9,559 nucleotides of DNA from UBA1227 sp964539045 (GCA_964539045.1 CAZIHW010000068.1:1-9559); one strand, 5' to 3'. Shown: positions 1 through 7,028, counted from the first letter of the stretch. Program-made: numbers and translations. The notes: generated by a model not told the origin, from the letters alone.

Positions 1-652
1 AACCCGGTTTTAGTGCAACATCTAGTGTTAAGCCGCCTATTTTCACCCGTTTGAGCTCTGCAATTTTGTTCCCCAAAGCCCCAAACATTCTTTTAATTTG
101 ATGATATTTTCCCTCGCAAATTTTTATCTCTACCGTGGTTGAATTGATAGCCTTAACTTTGGCAGGCATGCACTCAAAGCCGTCTTTGAGAACTATACCA
201 TGCTCCAAAGCTTCTATATCTTTTGCACTTACAGGATCTGTTGTCCGTGCAATGTAAGTTTTTTCTATGTGATTCTTCGGAGATAATATTTCATGTGCAA
301 AATCCCCGTCATCGGTGATCAAAACAAAACCCGTTGTATCTGCATCAAGCCTCCCCGCAGGAAACAATCCTTCCCGGAACATATCGTCCGGTACAAGATC
401 GAGAACGGTCTTATGAATCTTATCATCTGTGGCACTGACTACTCCGGCAGGCTTGTTTAACATAAGATAGATGTGCTCTTTATAATTTAAAGCCTGTCCG
501 TTTACACAAATAACGTTCTCCTCCGGATTCACATGAAGATCCGGAGAAGAAGCGGTTTTCCCGTCCACTGTTATAAGACCCTTTTTTATCAACTTTTTCA
601 CGTCATTCCTCGAGAGATCGCTCTGTGAGGAAACAAGCTTATCAAGACGCAT
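1..652 (-). CDS. rsuA: 16S rRNA pseudouridine synthase, RsuA family (3' end cut by window edge)
   Basis: The reading frame gives 217 residues and runs off the left edge; RsuA proteins are about 230-240 residues, so only some 15-20 C-terminal residues are missing. An S4 RNA-binding domain (about residues 1-50, opening MRLDKLVSS) is followed by the pseudouridine synthase domain. Its core GRLDADTTGF (100-109) carries the catalytic Asp at 103; MLNKPAG (64-70), KTY (131-133) and EGKYHQIKRMF (180-190) are further family signatures. Known members isomerise U516 of 16S rRNA. The resemblance along the whole length, including the TDD after the NKP motif, favours RsuA over the 23S enzyme RluB, but substrate choice is inferred. 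The ATG at 652-650 lies inside the end of the upstream gene (11-bp overlap), with GAGGTGG about 9 nt before it, suggesting translational coupling. Confidence 0.93.
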   Translation of the reverse strand, partial: MRLDKLVSSQSDLSRNDVKKLIKKGLITVDGKTASSPDLHVNPEENVICVNGQALNYKEHIYLMLNKPAGVVSATDDKIHKTVLDLVPDDMFREGLFPAGRLDADTTGFVLITDDGDFAHEILSPKNHIEKTYIARTTDPVSAKDIEALEHGIVLKDGFECMPAKVKAINSTTVEIKICEGKYHQIKRMFGALGNKIAELKRVKIGGLTLDVALKPG

Positions 653-1130
653 TTTTCTGTTCCACCTCAAAACCGTGCATGAAACCGTCAAGTTCTACGG
701 AGCATATGTCTCCGCCTATAACCTTACCTTCATACACGAGCATATTAGCTCTTATACATTCGGAATTTTCAGCATATCCGGGATAATTCTTAATCGTATA
801 TGTCCAGCGTTTAACACGTACGCCCTTATACTTTTCAAGATTGAATCCCTGATTTTTTTGTATCTCGTTATACGCATTGTATGTTTCATCAAATTCATTA
901 GGTATAATCACTTCAGCAACCTCGAGCGGATCTTCGGATACTTCCCATCCGAATTGCGAGAGAAAGGCTACACGCTCCTGTGAATTCGAAGCTTTAAGCA
1001 CTATACCGTTCATATTGGCCACACTGTTATTCATACTGTTGAAACCGGCAAGAGCAATGCCGGCAATCACACCGATAACAGCCAATGCGAAAATTCTTAT
1101 CTTATCCGACTTTACTGAGAATACAAACAT
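642..1130 (-). CDS. DUF4830-type protein with one N-terminal membrane segment, function unknown
   Basis: The protein has 162 residues from the ATG at 1130. A TTG four codons upstream (1142) is also open, but GGTGAT lies just before the ATG, matching the 3' part of a Shine-Dalgarno sequence, so I choose the ATG. After MFVFSVKSDK comes a hydrophobic stretch (about residues 12-30, IFALAVIGVIAGIALAGF) that looks like an uncleaved membrane anchor. The remainder, including FLSQFGWEV, VIIPNEFDETYN, QGFNLEKYKG and the end CSVELDGFMHGFE, matches my memory of the clostridial DUF4830 domain, which has no known activity. The tail probably lies outside the cell, judging from the basic residues before the anchor. 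It overlaps rsuA by 11 bp. No clear sigma-A promoter lies between the preceding terminator and this gene, so expression may depend on read-through or a weak promoter. Confidence 0.85.
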   Translation of the reverse strand: MFVFSVKSDKIRIFALAVIGVIAGIALAGFNSMNNSVANMNGIVLKASNSQERVAFLSQFGWEVSEDPLEVAEVIIPNEFDETYNAYNEIQKNQGFNLEKYKGVRVKRWTYTIKNYPGYAENSECIRANMLVYEGKVIGGDICSVELDGFMHGFEVEQKNAS

Positions 1131-1175
1131 ATTATCACCCAATAAAATCTATGCGGGTACAATTAAAGTTATACC

Positions 1176-1216
1176 GAAAAAAGCAGAGGGGCGCAGTTAA
1201 AACAAAGCGTCCCTCT
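1176..1216 (-). terminator. Intrinsic terminator closing the rsmD-coaD-coiled-coil operon
   Basis: On the minus strand a stem AGAGGGACGC (1216-1207) pairs with GCGCCCCTCT (1194-1185), with one A/C mismatch and a 12-nt loop. Two bases later a run of six T follows (1182-1177). It starts 12 nt after the stop codon of the coiled-coil gene. The plus-strand side has no T run, so it works in one direction only. Confidence 0.85.
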
Positions 1217-1227
1217 TTCAATCAATT

Positions 1228-2241
1228 TTATAAAAACATATCTTCTTCTTCCACAATCGGGTAATCATCACCGAGCGGCACATCTATAATACTCGGCTTT
1301 GGCATTATCACCTGTATATTTTTATCCTCTTCTACAAGTGTACTCTTACCGAGGGGTTTTCGCTTTCTTCCATATGCGTCCCTTTCATTTTGGTGAAGAT
1401 TTCTTGTATGTTTTTCATCCATGCCGTTCTTTGATTCGGTTCTGACTTTCAGAGCGGGTTTAGCATTGCGTGAAGGTTCCGGTTTCTTGACACTCTGCGA
1501 GGACTTTTTCGCTGCGGCTGTCAGGCTATCCTGAAGCTTTTGAATCTCATTGAGACTTTTAGCCACCCTGTATTCTGTTTCATTTACAAGCTCTTCGACA
1601 TAAGAACCGGCACTCATCTTCAAATCATGAGACCACTTTACTGCGGCATCCATCGTAGACTTTGACTCCGCCTGAGCATCCCTCTCAATCCTCTCAGCCT
1701 TATCTTTCGCCTCCGATACAATCTCATTTGCCTTCCTCTTGGCCTCTTTTAGTATATCCTCAGCCTGTCCGGTAAGGTTATCCGCAGACAATTTAGCTTC
1801 CTTCGTTATACTGTCCGCAGCAGCTCTGGCCTCGGCCACGACATTTTCCCCGGCAACAAGCCTGCCGGCCTCAACTCTTGCACTTTCTATGATACTCTTT
1901 GCCTTTATCTGTGCATCATTTATGAGTGCTTCATTTCTCCTTGTTGTCTCCGCATCATTTTCACGGGCCCTCTTCTCGGAGGCAGCGAGGAGATCCCGGC
2001 TTTTTTCACGGGCCTTATCAAGCATTTCCGTAGCTTCCTTGTTGGCCCTGTTCATTATTTCACGGCGTTCGGAAGCAAGTATCCTTGCCTGACGAACCTC
2101 CTCGGGTACCGTCAGACGTATATCCTCAATAACTGTCTTTAAGGCATCAACATCTACAGTCATACGGTTGGAAAAAGCCTTGCCTTTTCCGTCTGCGAGA
2201 ATATCTTCCATCTCTTCAAGAAGTTCTTCTATTTGAGCCAT
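1228..2241 (-). CDS. Long hendecad-repeat coiled-coil protein downstream of coaD, function unknown
   Basis: This 337-residue protein has no recognisable catalytic motif. Residues 1-50 (opening MAQIEELLEEMEDIL) resemble a clostridial family I remember as lying next to coaD, sometimes loosely named ATPase, usually about 170-220 residues. Residues about 50-245 are Ala/Glu/Lys/Arg-rich and keep an 11-residue period: for example 65-97 is three such units, 109-141 three more, and EAKRKANEIVS-EAKDKAERIER (166-187) two consecutive ones. That predicts a long rod-like coiled coil. Residues 246-300 are basic and low in complexity, and the end (310-337) has a hydrophobic strand, then an acidic tail EEEDMFL. 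No signal peptide or membrane segment is seen, so it should be cytoplasmic. The start ATG is 4 bp after the coaD stop, with AAAGGA inside the coaD end as SD. A DivIVA- or F0-b-like scaffold is possible but unproven. Confidence 0.9.
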   Translation of the reverse strand: MAQIEELLEEMEDILADGKGKAFSNRMTVDVDALKTVIEDIRLTVPEEVRQARILASERREIMNRANKEATEMLDKAREKSRDLLAASEKRARENDAETTRRNEALINDAQIKAKSIIESARVEAGRLVAGENVVAEARAAADSITKEAKLSADNLTGQAEDILKEAKRKANEIVSEAKDKAERIERDAQAESKSTMDAAVKWSHDLKMSAGSYVEELVNETEYRVAKSLNEIQKLQDSLTAAAKKSSQSVKKPEPSRNAKPALKVRTESKNGMDEKHTRNLHQNERDAYGRKRKPLGKSTLVEEDKNIQVIMPKPSIIDVPLGDDYPIVEEEDMFL

Positions 2242-2245
2242 AAGA

Positions 2246-2734
2246 TCAGTCCTTTCTCAAATGCTCTTGAATATCTGCCAACACAGGAGCCGGGACGAAA
2301 TCAGAGATATCCCCACCGAGTTCACCTATCTGTCTTACCAGGCTTGAGCTTAAAAACATGTTGTCTGCTTTCGTTGTAATAAACACCGTTTCGACATCCG
2401 GATTAAACTTTTTGTTAGCAAGCGCCTGTTGGAATTCGTTATCAAAATCCGACAGAGCTCTCAAGCCCTTTACTACAACCTTTATATCGTTCTGCTTAGC
2501 ATAGTCGACCAAAAGGCCTTTATACATATCTACTTTTACATTGTCAAGATCGGCAATACTCTTTTTTATGAGTTCGACGCGCTCTTCTTCCGAAAAAGCA
2601 TAGCTTCCTTTCTTATTATGATTCGTCATAACGACAACCACAACCTCGTCGAAGAGCTGGGAAGCACGCTCTATGATATCAAGATGTCCGTTGGTTATGG
2701 GATCAAAACTACCCGGGCATATAGCCTTTATCAT
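2246..2734 (-). CDS. coaD: Pantetheine-phosphate adenylyltransferase (PPAT)
   Basis: CoaD joins ATP and 4'-phosphopantetheine to give dephospho-CoA and pyrophosphate, the fourth of the five steps from pantothenate to CoA, in the cytoplasm. The 162 residues match the normal family length of about 160. PGSFDPITNGH (7-17) holds the nucleotidyltransferase TxGH-type motif with His17; VKGLRALSDFDNE (88-100) is the substrate-binding segment; SSSLVR (129-134) is the C-terminal ATP-binding signature. The ATG follows the rsmD stop by 5 bp. Its SD, GAGGAGGAG, is formed by the last three Glu codons of rsmD, so the two genes are tightly linked. The rsmD-coaD order is common across Firmicutes. Confidence 0.98.
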   Translation of the reverse strand: MIKAICPGSFDPITNGHLDIIERASQLFDEVVVVVMTNHNKKGSYAFSEEERVELIKKSIADLDNVKVDMYKGLLVDYAKQNDIKVVVKGLRALSDFDNEFQQALANKKFNPDVETVFITTKADNMFLSSSLVRQIGELGGDISDFVPAPVLADIQEHLRKD

Positions 2735-2739
2735 GAGTT

Positions 2740-3282
2740 TTACTCCTCCTCAGTTCTGTAGACGGTAAGCTTAATCTTTCCGTATCTGTACTCTTTTCGT
2801 TTCACAAAGTCACCGGCGGATTCGGGAAGTATCTCTTCCCTTGCTGTTTCGCACACAATAACGCCGGCCTCAGTCATTTTTCCCGCAAGTAACGGGAGTG
2901 CCTTTTCTATAAGACCCTTTCCGTATGGCGGATCGAGCAATGCAATATCAAAAGAATCCTTAGTCATTTTCAAAAAGTCCAGACTGTCAGCATTCTTTAC
3001 AATAGCGCGTTTAGAGAGTTTCGTATGCTCAAGATTTTCATTTATGACATTTACAGCCGACTTATTGGAATCCACGAAAGTCACCTGCTGTGCATCCCTG
3101 CTCAAAGCCTCTATGCCGAGTTGGCCGGAGCCTGCGAACAAATCAAGCACCTTCGCACCCGGGATTTCGAACTGGATTATACTGAAAATGGATTCTTTAA
3201 CCTGATCCGTAGTAGGACGCACATCAAGACCATCCAACGTTTTCAGTTTCATCCCCCTGGCCGTGCCCGTAATAACTCTCAT
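2740..3282 (-). CDS. rsmD: 16S rRNA (guanine-N2)-methyltransferase RsmD
   Basis: RsmD uses S-adenosylmethionine to methylate N2 of G966 (E. coli numbering) in 16S rRNA of the 30S particle. The 180-residue protein starts MRVITGTARG, the family's usual opening. LDLFAGSG (46-53) is SAM-binding motif I, Asp71 is the motif II acidic residue, and DPPYGKG (117-123) is the catalytic motif IV. The frame could be extended to a TTG at 3294, but GAGG overlapping that TTG codon is well placed as SD for the ATG at 3282, so I take the ATG. It is the first gene of a three-gene operon (rsmD-coaD-coiled-coil) with its own strong promoter. Confidence 0.97.
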   Translation of the reverse strand: MRVITGTARGMKLKTLDGLDVRPTTDQVKESIFSIIQFEIPGAKVLDLFAGSGQLGIEALSRDAQQVTFVDSNKSAVNVINENLEHTKLSKRAIVKNADSLDFLKMTKDSFDIALLDPPYGKGLIEKALPLLAGKMTEAGVIVCETAREEILPESAGDFVKRKEYRYGKIKLTVYRTEEE

Positions 3283-3318
3283 ACAAAACCTCAAATATTT
3301 CTACATAAAATACATGAT

Positions 3319-3348
3319 ATTATACCATTATGTGTCGCTTTTTGTAAA
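3319..3348 (-). promoter_or_regulatory. Sigma-A promoter of the rsmD-coaD operon (extended -10)
   Basis: On the minus strand TTTACA (3348-3343) and TATAAT (3324-3319) are separated by 18 bp. The -10 is perfect and is preceded by TGG, giving an extended -10 (TGnTATAAT). The predicted start near 3312 leaves a leader of about 30 nt before the rsmD ATG. It lies in the 99-bp gap after uvrC, where no terminator is seen, so uvrC transcripts may also run into this operon. Confidence 0.85.
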
Positions 3349-3381
3349 CAACCTATTATTAATAATATTATCTGTCAAAAA

Positions 3382-5211
3382 TTATCTATTGAAAAAGGCC
3401 TTTATATTGACAGCATCGGCAATGCTTATTCCCTGTACCTTAGACAGGGTGTCAATATCGGCTCTCTTTATAGCATCCAGTGTTTTAAATTCTCTCCACA
3501 GAGCTTCGCTCTTTTTTACACCTATTCCCTTTATGTCTGTCAATACGGTTTGTCGCACGCCCGAGGAATGTTTCTTATGGTGATAATCTATAGCAAAGCG
3601 GTGAACTTCCTCCTGAATACCTGAAACCAGTGTGAAAACCTTACGGGTGGCACTGATAGTTATCTCTCCCCCGTCCTTCGCTATGGCTCTTGTCTTATGC
3701 TTGCTGTCTTTAACCATGCCGAACACGGGCACATCAAGGCCCAATTCGGAAAGCACATCCTCGGCAATACTCACCTGACCTGCGCCGCCGTCCATGAGAA
3801 TCAGATCCGGAAGTCTTGCAAAACCGGAATCCTTTCCATCTTCCTTCTCCTTGAAATAATGCGTAAATCTTCTGGTCAGGACCTCGCGTAATGCACCGTA
3901 ATCATCTCCCGGAGCTGCATCCCTCACAATAAACTTTCTATATGCGGACTTGTGCGGAACTCCGTTTTTAAACACGACCATACCACCGACCGTATCTGCC
4001 CCGGCAGTATGCGATATATCGTATGACTCTATGAACTCCGGAGCACTTTTCAGTCCCAAAGCTTCCCCGAGTTCAATTACAGCCGCATCTGATTTTTTTC
4101 GTTTCTTTTTTTCGGCCATGCTCTCATAAGCATTATTTTTTGACATGCTTACTATCTCAGCCTGCCCGCCTCTCTTCGGTATAAGGATTGAAACCTTTTT
4201 TCCAAGCCTTTCGCCGAGCCACTTTTCTATAAGTTCCCTGTCCTCGACTTCTCCGTCAGTGAATATGAGCGGAGGTATATCATCATGCAAGGTGTAAAAT
4301 CTCTTTATCATCTCACTTCTCGTATTTTCGAGTGAGTCATACATATCCGTAAAGTAGTTTTCACTCATACAAAGCTTGCCTTTTACGAAACGAAGTACAT
4401 TGAAGCATATATCATCAGAGTCCCTCGCAACAGCAAATATGTCCTTGGTATCAGTTCCGCTGAAAATGACCTTCTGCTTTTCCGAAAGACGTTTTACGGC
4501 AGATATTCTATCCCTGTACTCAGCCGCCTTTTCAAAATCGAGATTCTCGGAACATGCTTCCATCTTCTTTTCCAAGGATTCTATATAAGACTTGTTTTCA
4601 CCCTTTAAAAATTCTATAGCCTCGTCTACGGCCTCATCATATTTGGCTTTTGTCACCTTTCCCGTACATGGAGCGCAACATTGATTCAAATGAAAATTAA
4701 GGCACGGGCGCTGTCTCACCTTACACGGAAAGACCTTGTTGCACTGCGGCAATTTAAAAATCTTTAAAGCGGCATCAAGTGATTCCTTTACGACAAATCC
4801 GCTCATATAAGGACCTATATAAATTGAGCCGTCATCAACCTTTTGTTTTGCGCTTTTTAATTTTCTCCAGGGCTCATTCGTTATCTTTATATAACTATAT
4901 CCCTTGTCATCCTTGAGCAATATATTGTACTTAGGTTTATATTGCTTTATAAGACTGCATTCCAAAATCAAAGCTTCAAACTCACTGGCAGTGAGTATAT
5001 GATCAAAATCGTAGACGTTCTCTACCATTTTCAATACCTTGGTGCGGTGTGTGTTTTGCGATCCGAAGTATTGGCTGACTCGGTTTTTCAGGACTTTCGC
5101 CTTTCCGATATATATTATCTCCCCGGATTTATTTTTCATTATATATACACCCGGGAGCAGCGGAAGTCTCATTGACTTCTTACGCAAATATTCGAGTCTT
5201 TCGTTTCCCAT
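3382..5211 (-). CDS. uvrC: Excinuclease ABC subunit C
   Basis: UvrC makes the 3' and 5' incisions around bulky DNA lesions marked by UvrA-UvrB. The 609 residues match the usual length of about 600. In order: GIY-YIG nuclease (GVY 21-23, YIG 34-36, Arg44) for the 3' cut; a Cys cluster (C157, C170, C178, C182, plus C163 and C179) fitting the [4Fe-4S] ligands reported for E. coli UvrC; a UVR domain (about 217-250, ENLDFEKAAEYRDRI) that contacts UvrB; an RNase H-like nuclease with DISH (Asp398), MDGG (Asp474) and HRFA (His537) for the 5' cut; and paired helix-hairpin-helix motifs at the end (IKGIGVKKSEAL, VQGISIADAV). The start is the ATG at 5211, preceded by an ideal AAGGAGGTGA; a GTG at 5244 is rejected because it falls in the terminator upstream. 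Confidence 0.98.
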   Translation of the reverse strand: MGNERLEYLRKKSMRLPLLPGVYIMKNKSGEIIYIGKAKVLKNRVSQYFGSQNTHRTKVLKMVENVYDFDHILTASEFEALILECSLIKQYKPKYNILLKDDKGYSYIKITNEPWRKLKSAKQKVDDGSIYIGPYMSGFVVKESLDAALKIFKLPQCNKVFPCKVRQRPCLNFHLNQCCAPCTGKVTKAKYDEAVDEAIEFLKGENKSYIESLEKKMEACSENLDFEKAAEYRDRISAVKRLSEKQKVIFSGTDTKDIFAVARDSDDICFNVLRFVKGKLCMSENYFTDMYDSLENTRSEMIKRFYTLHDDIPPLIFTDGEVEDRELIEKWLGERLGKKVSILIPKRGGQAEIVSMSKNNAYESMAEKKKRKKSDAAVIELGEALGLKSAPEFIESYDISHTAGADTVGGMVVFKNGVPHKSAYRKFIVRDAAPGDDYGALREVLTRRFTHYFKEKEDGKDSGFARLPDLILMDGGAGQVSIAEDVLSELGLDVPVFGMVKDSKHKTRAIAKDGGEITISATRKVFTLVSGIQEEVHRFAIDYHHKKHSSGVRQTVLTDIKGIGVKKSEALWREFKTLDAIKRADIDTLSKVQGISIADAVNIKAFFNR

Positions 5212-5234
5212 ATACTCACCTCCTTTTGGAGTAT

Positions 5235-5269
5235 AAAAAAACACACTGCCAAATATACCGGCAGTGTGC
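5235..5269 (-). terminator. Intrinsic terminator after ptsH, directly before uvrC
   Basis: A 9-bp perfect stem on the minus strand, CACACTGCC / GGCAGTGTG, extendable by one G-U pair, has a 9-nt loop and is followed at once by seven T (5241-5235). It sits about 20 nt after the ptsH stop codon and its T run ends 24 nt before the uvrC ATG. The plus strand lacks a T run, so it acts in one direction. Confidence 0.92.
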
Positions 5270-5289
5270 TCGATTATCTGAAATTAAAA

Positions 5290-5553
5290 TTATTCTGCAA
5301 AGCCTGATTCTACAAGAGCAACGAGAGCTTCAACTGCCTCTTCTTCATCCGAGCCACCGGCCATAATACGGATCTCTGTTCCGCCCATAATACCAAGTGA
5401 AAGAACACCTAGGAGACTCTTAGCATTTACTCTGCGTTCATCCTTCTCAACCCAGATAGAAGACTTGAATTCGTTAGCCTTCTGGATAAAGAATGTTGCC
5501 GGACGAGCATGTAATCCTACTTGATTCTGTACCTTTACGTCTTTTACATACAT
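5290..5553 (-). CDS. ptsH: Phosphocarrier protein HPr
   Basis: HPr passes phosphate from enzyme I to the sugar-specific EIIA proteins of the PTS and, in Firmicutes, signals carbon status when phosphorylated on Ser46. The 87 residues match the family (85-88). His15 lies in GLHARPAT (13-20), the enzyme I site; Ser46 lies in NAKSLLGVLSLG (43-54), the HPr kinase site. Both being present makes this HPr rather than Crh, which lacks His15. The start is MYVKDVK at 5553 with GAGGG 7 nt before it; the frame is open to 5595, but that would add a 14-residue tail that HPr never has. It is transcribed alone: own promoter upstream, terminator downstream, no ptsI or hprK in the window. Confidence 0.98.
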   Translation of the reverse strand: MYVKDVKVQNQVGLHARPATFFIQKANEFKSSIWVEKDERRVNAKSLLGVLSLGIMGGTEIRIMAGGSDEEEAVEALVALVESGFAE

Positions 5554-5623
5554 AATAATTCCCTCACAAATAATCATATAATATTTACGAAACATTCATA
5601 AAGAACTTTCAAATTCTGCAATC

Positions 5624-5652
5624 ATTATAATGAGAAAACCGGCCTTAGTCAA
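5624..5652 (-). promoter_or_regulatory. Sigma-A promoter of ptsH
   Basis: TTGACT (5652-5647) and a perfect TATAAT (5629-5624) on the minus strand are separated by exactly 17 bp. The predicted start near 5617 gives a leader of about 64 nt. I see no catabolite-responsive element or riboswitch fold in that leader. The rest of the 229-bp trmD-ptsH gap is very A/T-rich and holds no gene. Confidence 0.88.
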
Positions 5653-5782
5653 CAAAAAAACTCTCAAATCAAAATAATTGTTTCAAATTACAAACTTCGA
5701 CATTTAAAAAAAGAATGTTTGGTGAGTTTTCACAGTTTTTTTCAACAAAAAATACTTGCAAAAAGCGAATTGTTCATATATA

Positions 5783-6469
5783 CTATTTAGCTTTTTCCAA
5801 GAGGTCAGGACGTTTCAATTCAGTACGCCTGATTGATTCCTCTTCCTGCCATTTTTCTATGTTCTCATGGTGACCGGACAACAGTATCTCAGGCACAGAT
5901 CTGCCCCTCCACACTGCGGGCCTTGTGTATTGCGGATATTCAAGTAAATTGTTGTAGTGGCTCTCCTTGGTGAATGCCTCATCGTTTTTGAGCACTCCGG
6001 GGAGCATTCTGCAGACACTGTCACAGAGTACCAATGCCGGCAATTCACCTCCGGTGAGAACATAGTCACCTATAGAGATCTCCTCAGGTTTCAATTCTTC
6101 AATAACCCTCTCATCTATACCCTCATAGTGTCCGCAAAGTATAACCAAATTATCCATTTTGGCCAATTCTTTTACGCGCTCCTGAGTGAGTGTTTTACCC
6201 TGAGGCGTCATGTAAATCAAATGCGCAGGTCTTTTTCCGTCCTCGGTCAGATGCATATAGCATTTGTATATCGGCTCCGCCTGCATAATCATTCCCGTTC
6301 CGCCGCCATACGGTGAATCGTCTACATGACCATGCTTGTTATCTGCAAAATCACGTATATTGCAACAGTTAATCTCAACAAGTCCGGCAGCCAGGGCGCG
6401 CCCTATAATACTTGTATTCAGCACTGTTTCACACATTTGAGGAAACAATGTCATAATATCAATTTTCAC
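5783..6469 (-). CDS. trmD: tRNA (guanine-N1)-methyltransferase (m1G37)
   Basis: TrmD methylates N1 of G37 next to the anticodon of several tRNAs and so prevents +1 frameshifting; it is a SPOUT-class homodimer. The protein has 228 residues. The trefoil-knot SAM site is seen as YMTPQGKTL (86-94), LCGHYEGIDERVIE (111-124) and SIGDYVLTGGELPA (132-145); DDSPYGGGTGM (50-60) and LLEYPQYTRP (175-184) are family signatures. The start is a GTG at 6469 (VKIDIMTLFP), with GAGG 6 nt upstream inside rimM; the frame stays open to 6541 but that extension only re-reads rimM. It overlaps rimM by 11 bp, implying coupling. Aligned without gaps to E. coli TrmD from memory, the proposed general base Asp169 is Glu169 here. 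Confidence 0.97.
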   Translation of the reverse strand: MKIDIMTLFPQMCETVLNTSIIGRALAAGLVEINCCNIRDFADNKHGHVDDSPYGGGTGMIMQAEPIYKCYMHLTEDGKRPAHLIYMTPQGKTLTQERVKELAKMDNLVILCGHYEGIDERVIEELKPEEISIGDYVLTGGELPALVLCDSVCRMLPGVLKNDEAFTKESHYNNLLEYPQYTRPAVWRGRSVPEILLSGHHENIEKWQEEESIRRTELKRPDLLEKAK

Positions 6470-6992
6470 GGATTTCCTCAGCCTCCCCAAAAATTCCGGG
6501 TATCGGTTTAACCAGCGCGATCTCTTTTTCCACATCGACACTTTTCACGAATTCCGGCACTGACGGAAATAAGTAAGTATTCGAGTCACTCTTTACATGC
6601 CATATATCTGATGCGCCGGAATTTGTAACCTCTGTTATGACACCGTAAATCTTATCGGGATTATCAGAATCGACAACACGGCAACCTATGAGTTCGGCTA
6701 TGAAATACCTGCCGTTTTCAAGAGGAGCATCCTTGCGGCTGACATATATGGTTTTCCCCCGCAATTTATTGGCCTCATCAATAGTATCAACACCTTCAAG
6801 AGTCAAAAGCACTATATTGCCGTGCGGCCTTGAAGATATAACCTTATAAGGCTGATTGCCGTCTTTAGCAAGATATACCGTATCAAAATTTTGGAAGTAC
6901 TCCGGATAATCGCACCAATACTGAACACGGAGTTCTCCGCGAACGCCATGTGTGCTGACTATTTTCCCGAGCTCAAGATATTTCATTATCAT
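6459..6992 (-). CDS. rimM: Ribosome maturation factor RimM
   Basis: RimM binds ribosomal protein uS19 and helps fold the head of the 30S subunit; it is not part of mature ribosomes. The 177 residues hold the N-terminal RimM barrel (about 5-90, with GKIVSTHGVRGELRV at 9-23) and the PRC-barrel (about 95-170). Two ATGs are close together; I take the first (6992) because AAAGGTGA lies 6 nt before it and 12 nt before the second (6986, MKYLELGK). The rimM-trmD order is conserved in most bacteria. A hairpin 24-30 nt upstream of the SD separates it from khpA. Confidence 0.97.
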   Translation of the reverse strand: MIMKYLELGKIVSTHGVRGELRVQYWCDYPEYFQNFDTVYLAKDGNQPYKVISSRPHGNIVLLTLEGVDTIDEANKLRGKTIYVSRKDAPLENGRYFIAELIGCRVVDSDNPDKIYGVITEVTNSGASDIWHVKSDSNTYLFPSVPEFVKSVDVEKEIALVKPIPGIFGEAEEIREN

Positions 6993-7028
6993 AAAGATTC
7001 ACCTTTAGACACGCACCGTATTAGTAAA

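Noticed and set aside
3373..3378. A perfect TTGACA on the minus strand just after uvrC, as a second rsmD promoter.
   Set aside because: No -10 better than three of six matches lies at 16-18 bp; the promoter at 3319-3348 is far better.
3025..3624. Plus-strand open frame of 199 codons, and the other plus-strand frames in the window.
   Set aside because: Each lies opposite a well-identified minus-strand gene or spans two genes and an intergenic promoter, has no SD or recognisable motif, and shows composition expected from antisense reading.
5212..5244. N-terminal extension of UvrC from a GTG.
   Set aside because: It would begin in the terminator stem, whereas an ideal SD precedes the ATG at 5211.
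5554..5595. N-terminal extension of HPr (14 residues).
   Set aside because: HPr never has such a tail; the internal ATG has a good SD and puts His15 and Ser46 at their standard numbers.
5729..5756. A/T hairpin (T run, CAAC loop, A run) after trmD as a terminator.
   Set aside because: The stem is only A-T apart from one pair, has a bulge, and is not followed directly by a T run in the direction of transcription.
6470..6541. N-terminal extension of TrmD by 24 residues.
   Set aside because: It re-reads rimM in another frame; the family starts at the VKIDIMTLFP segment and an SD precedes that GTG.
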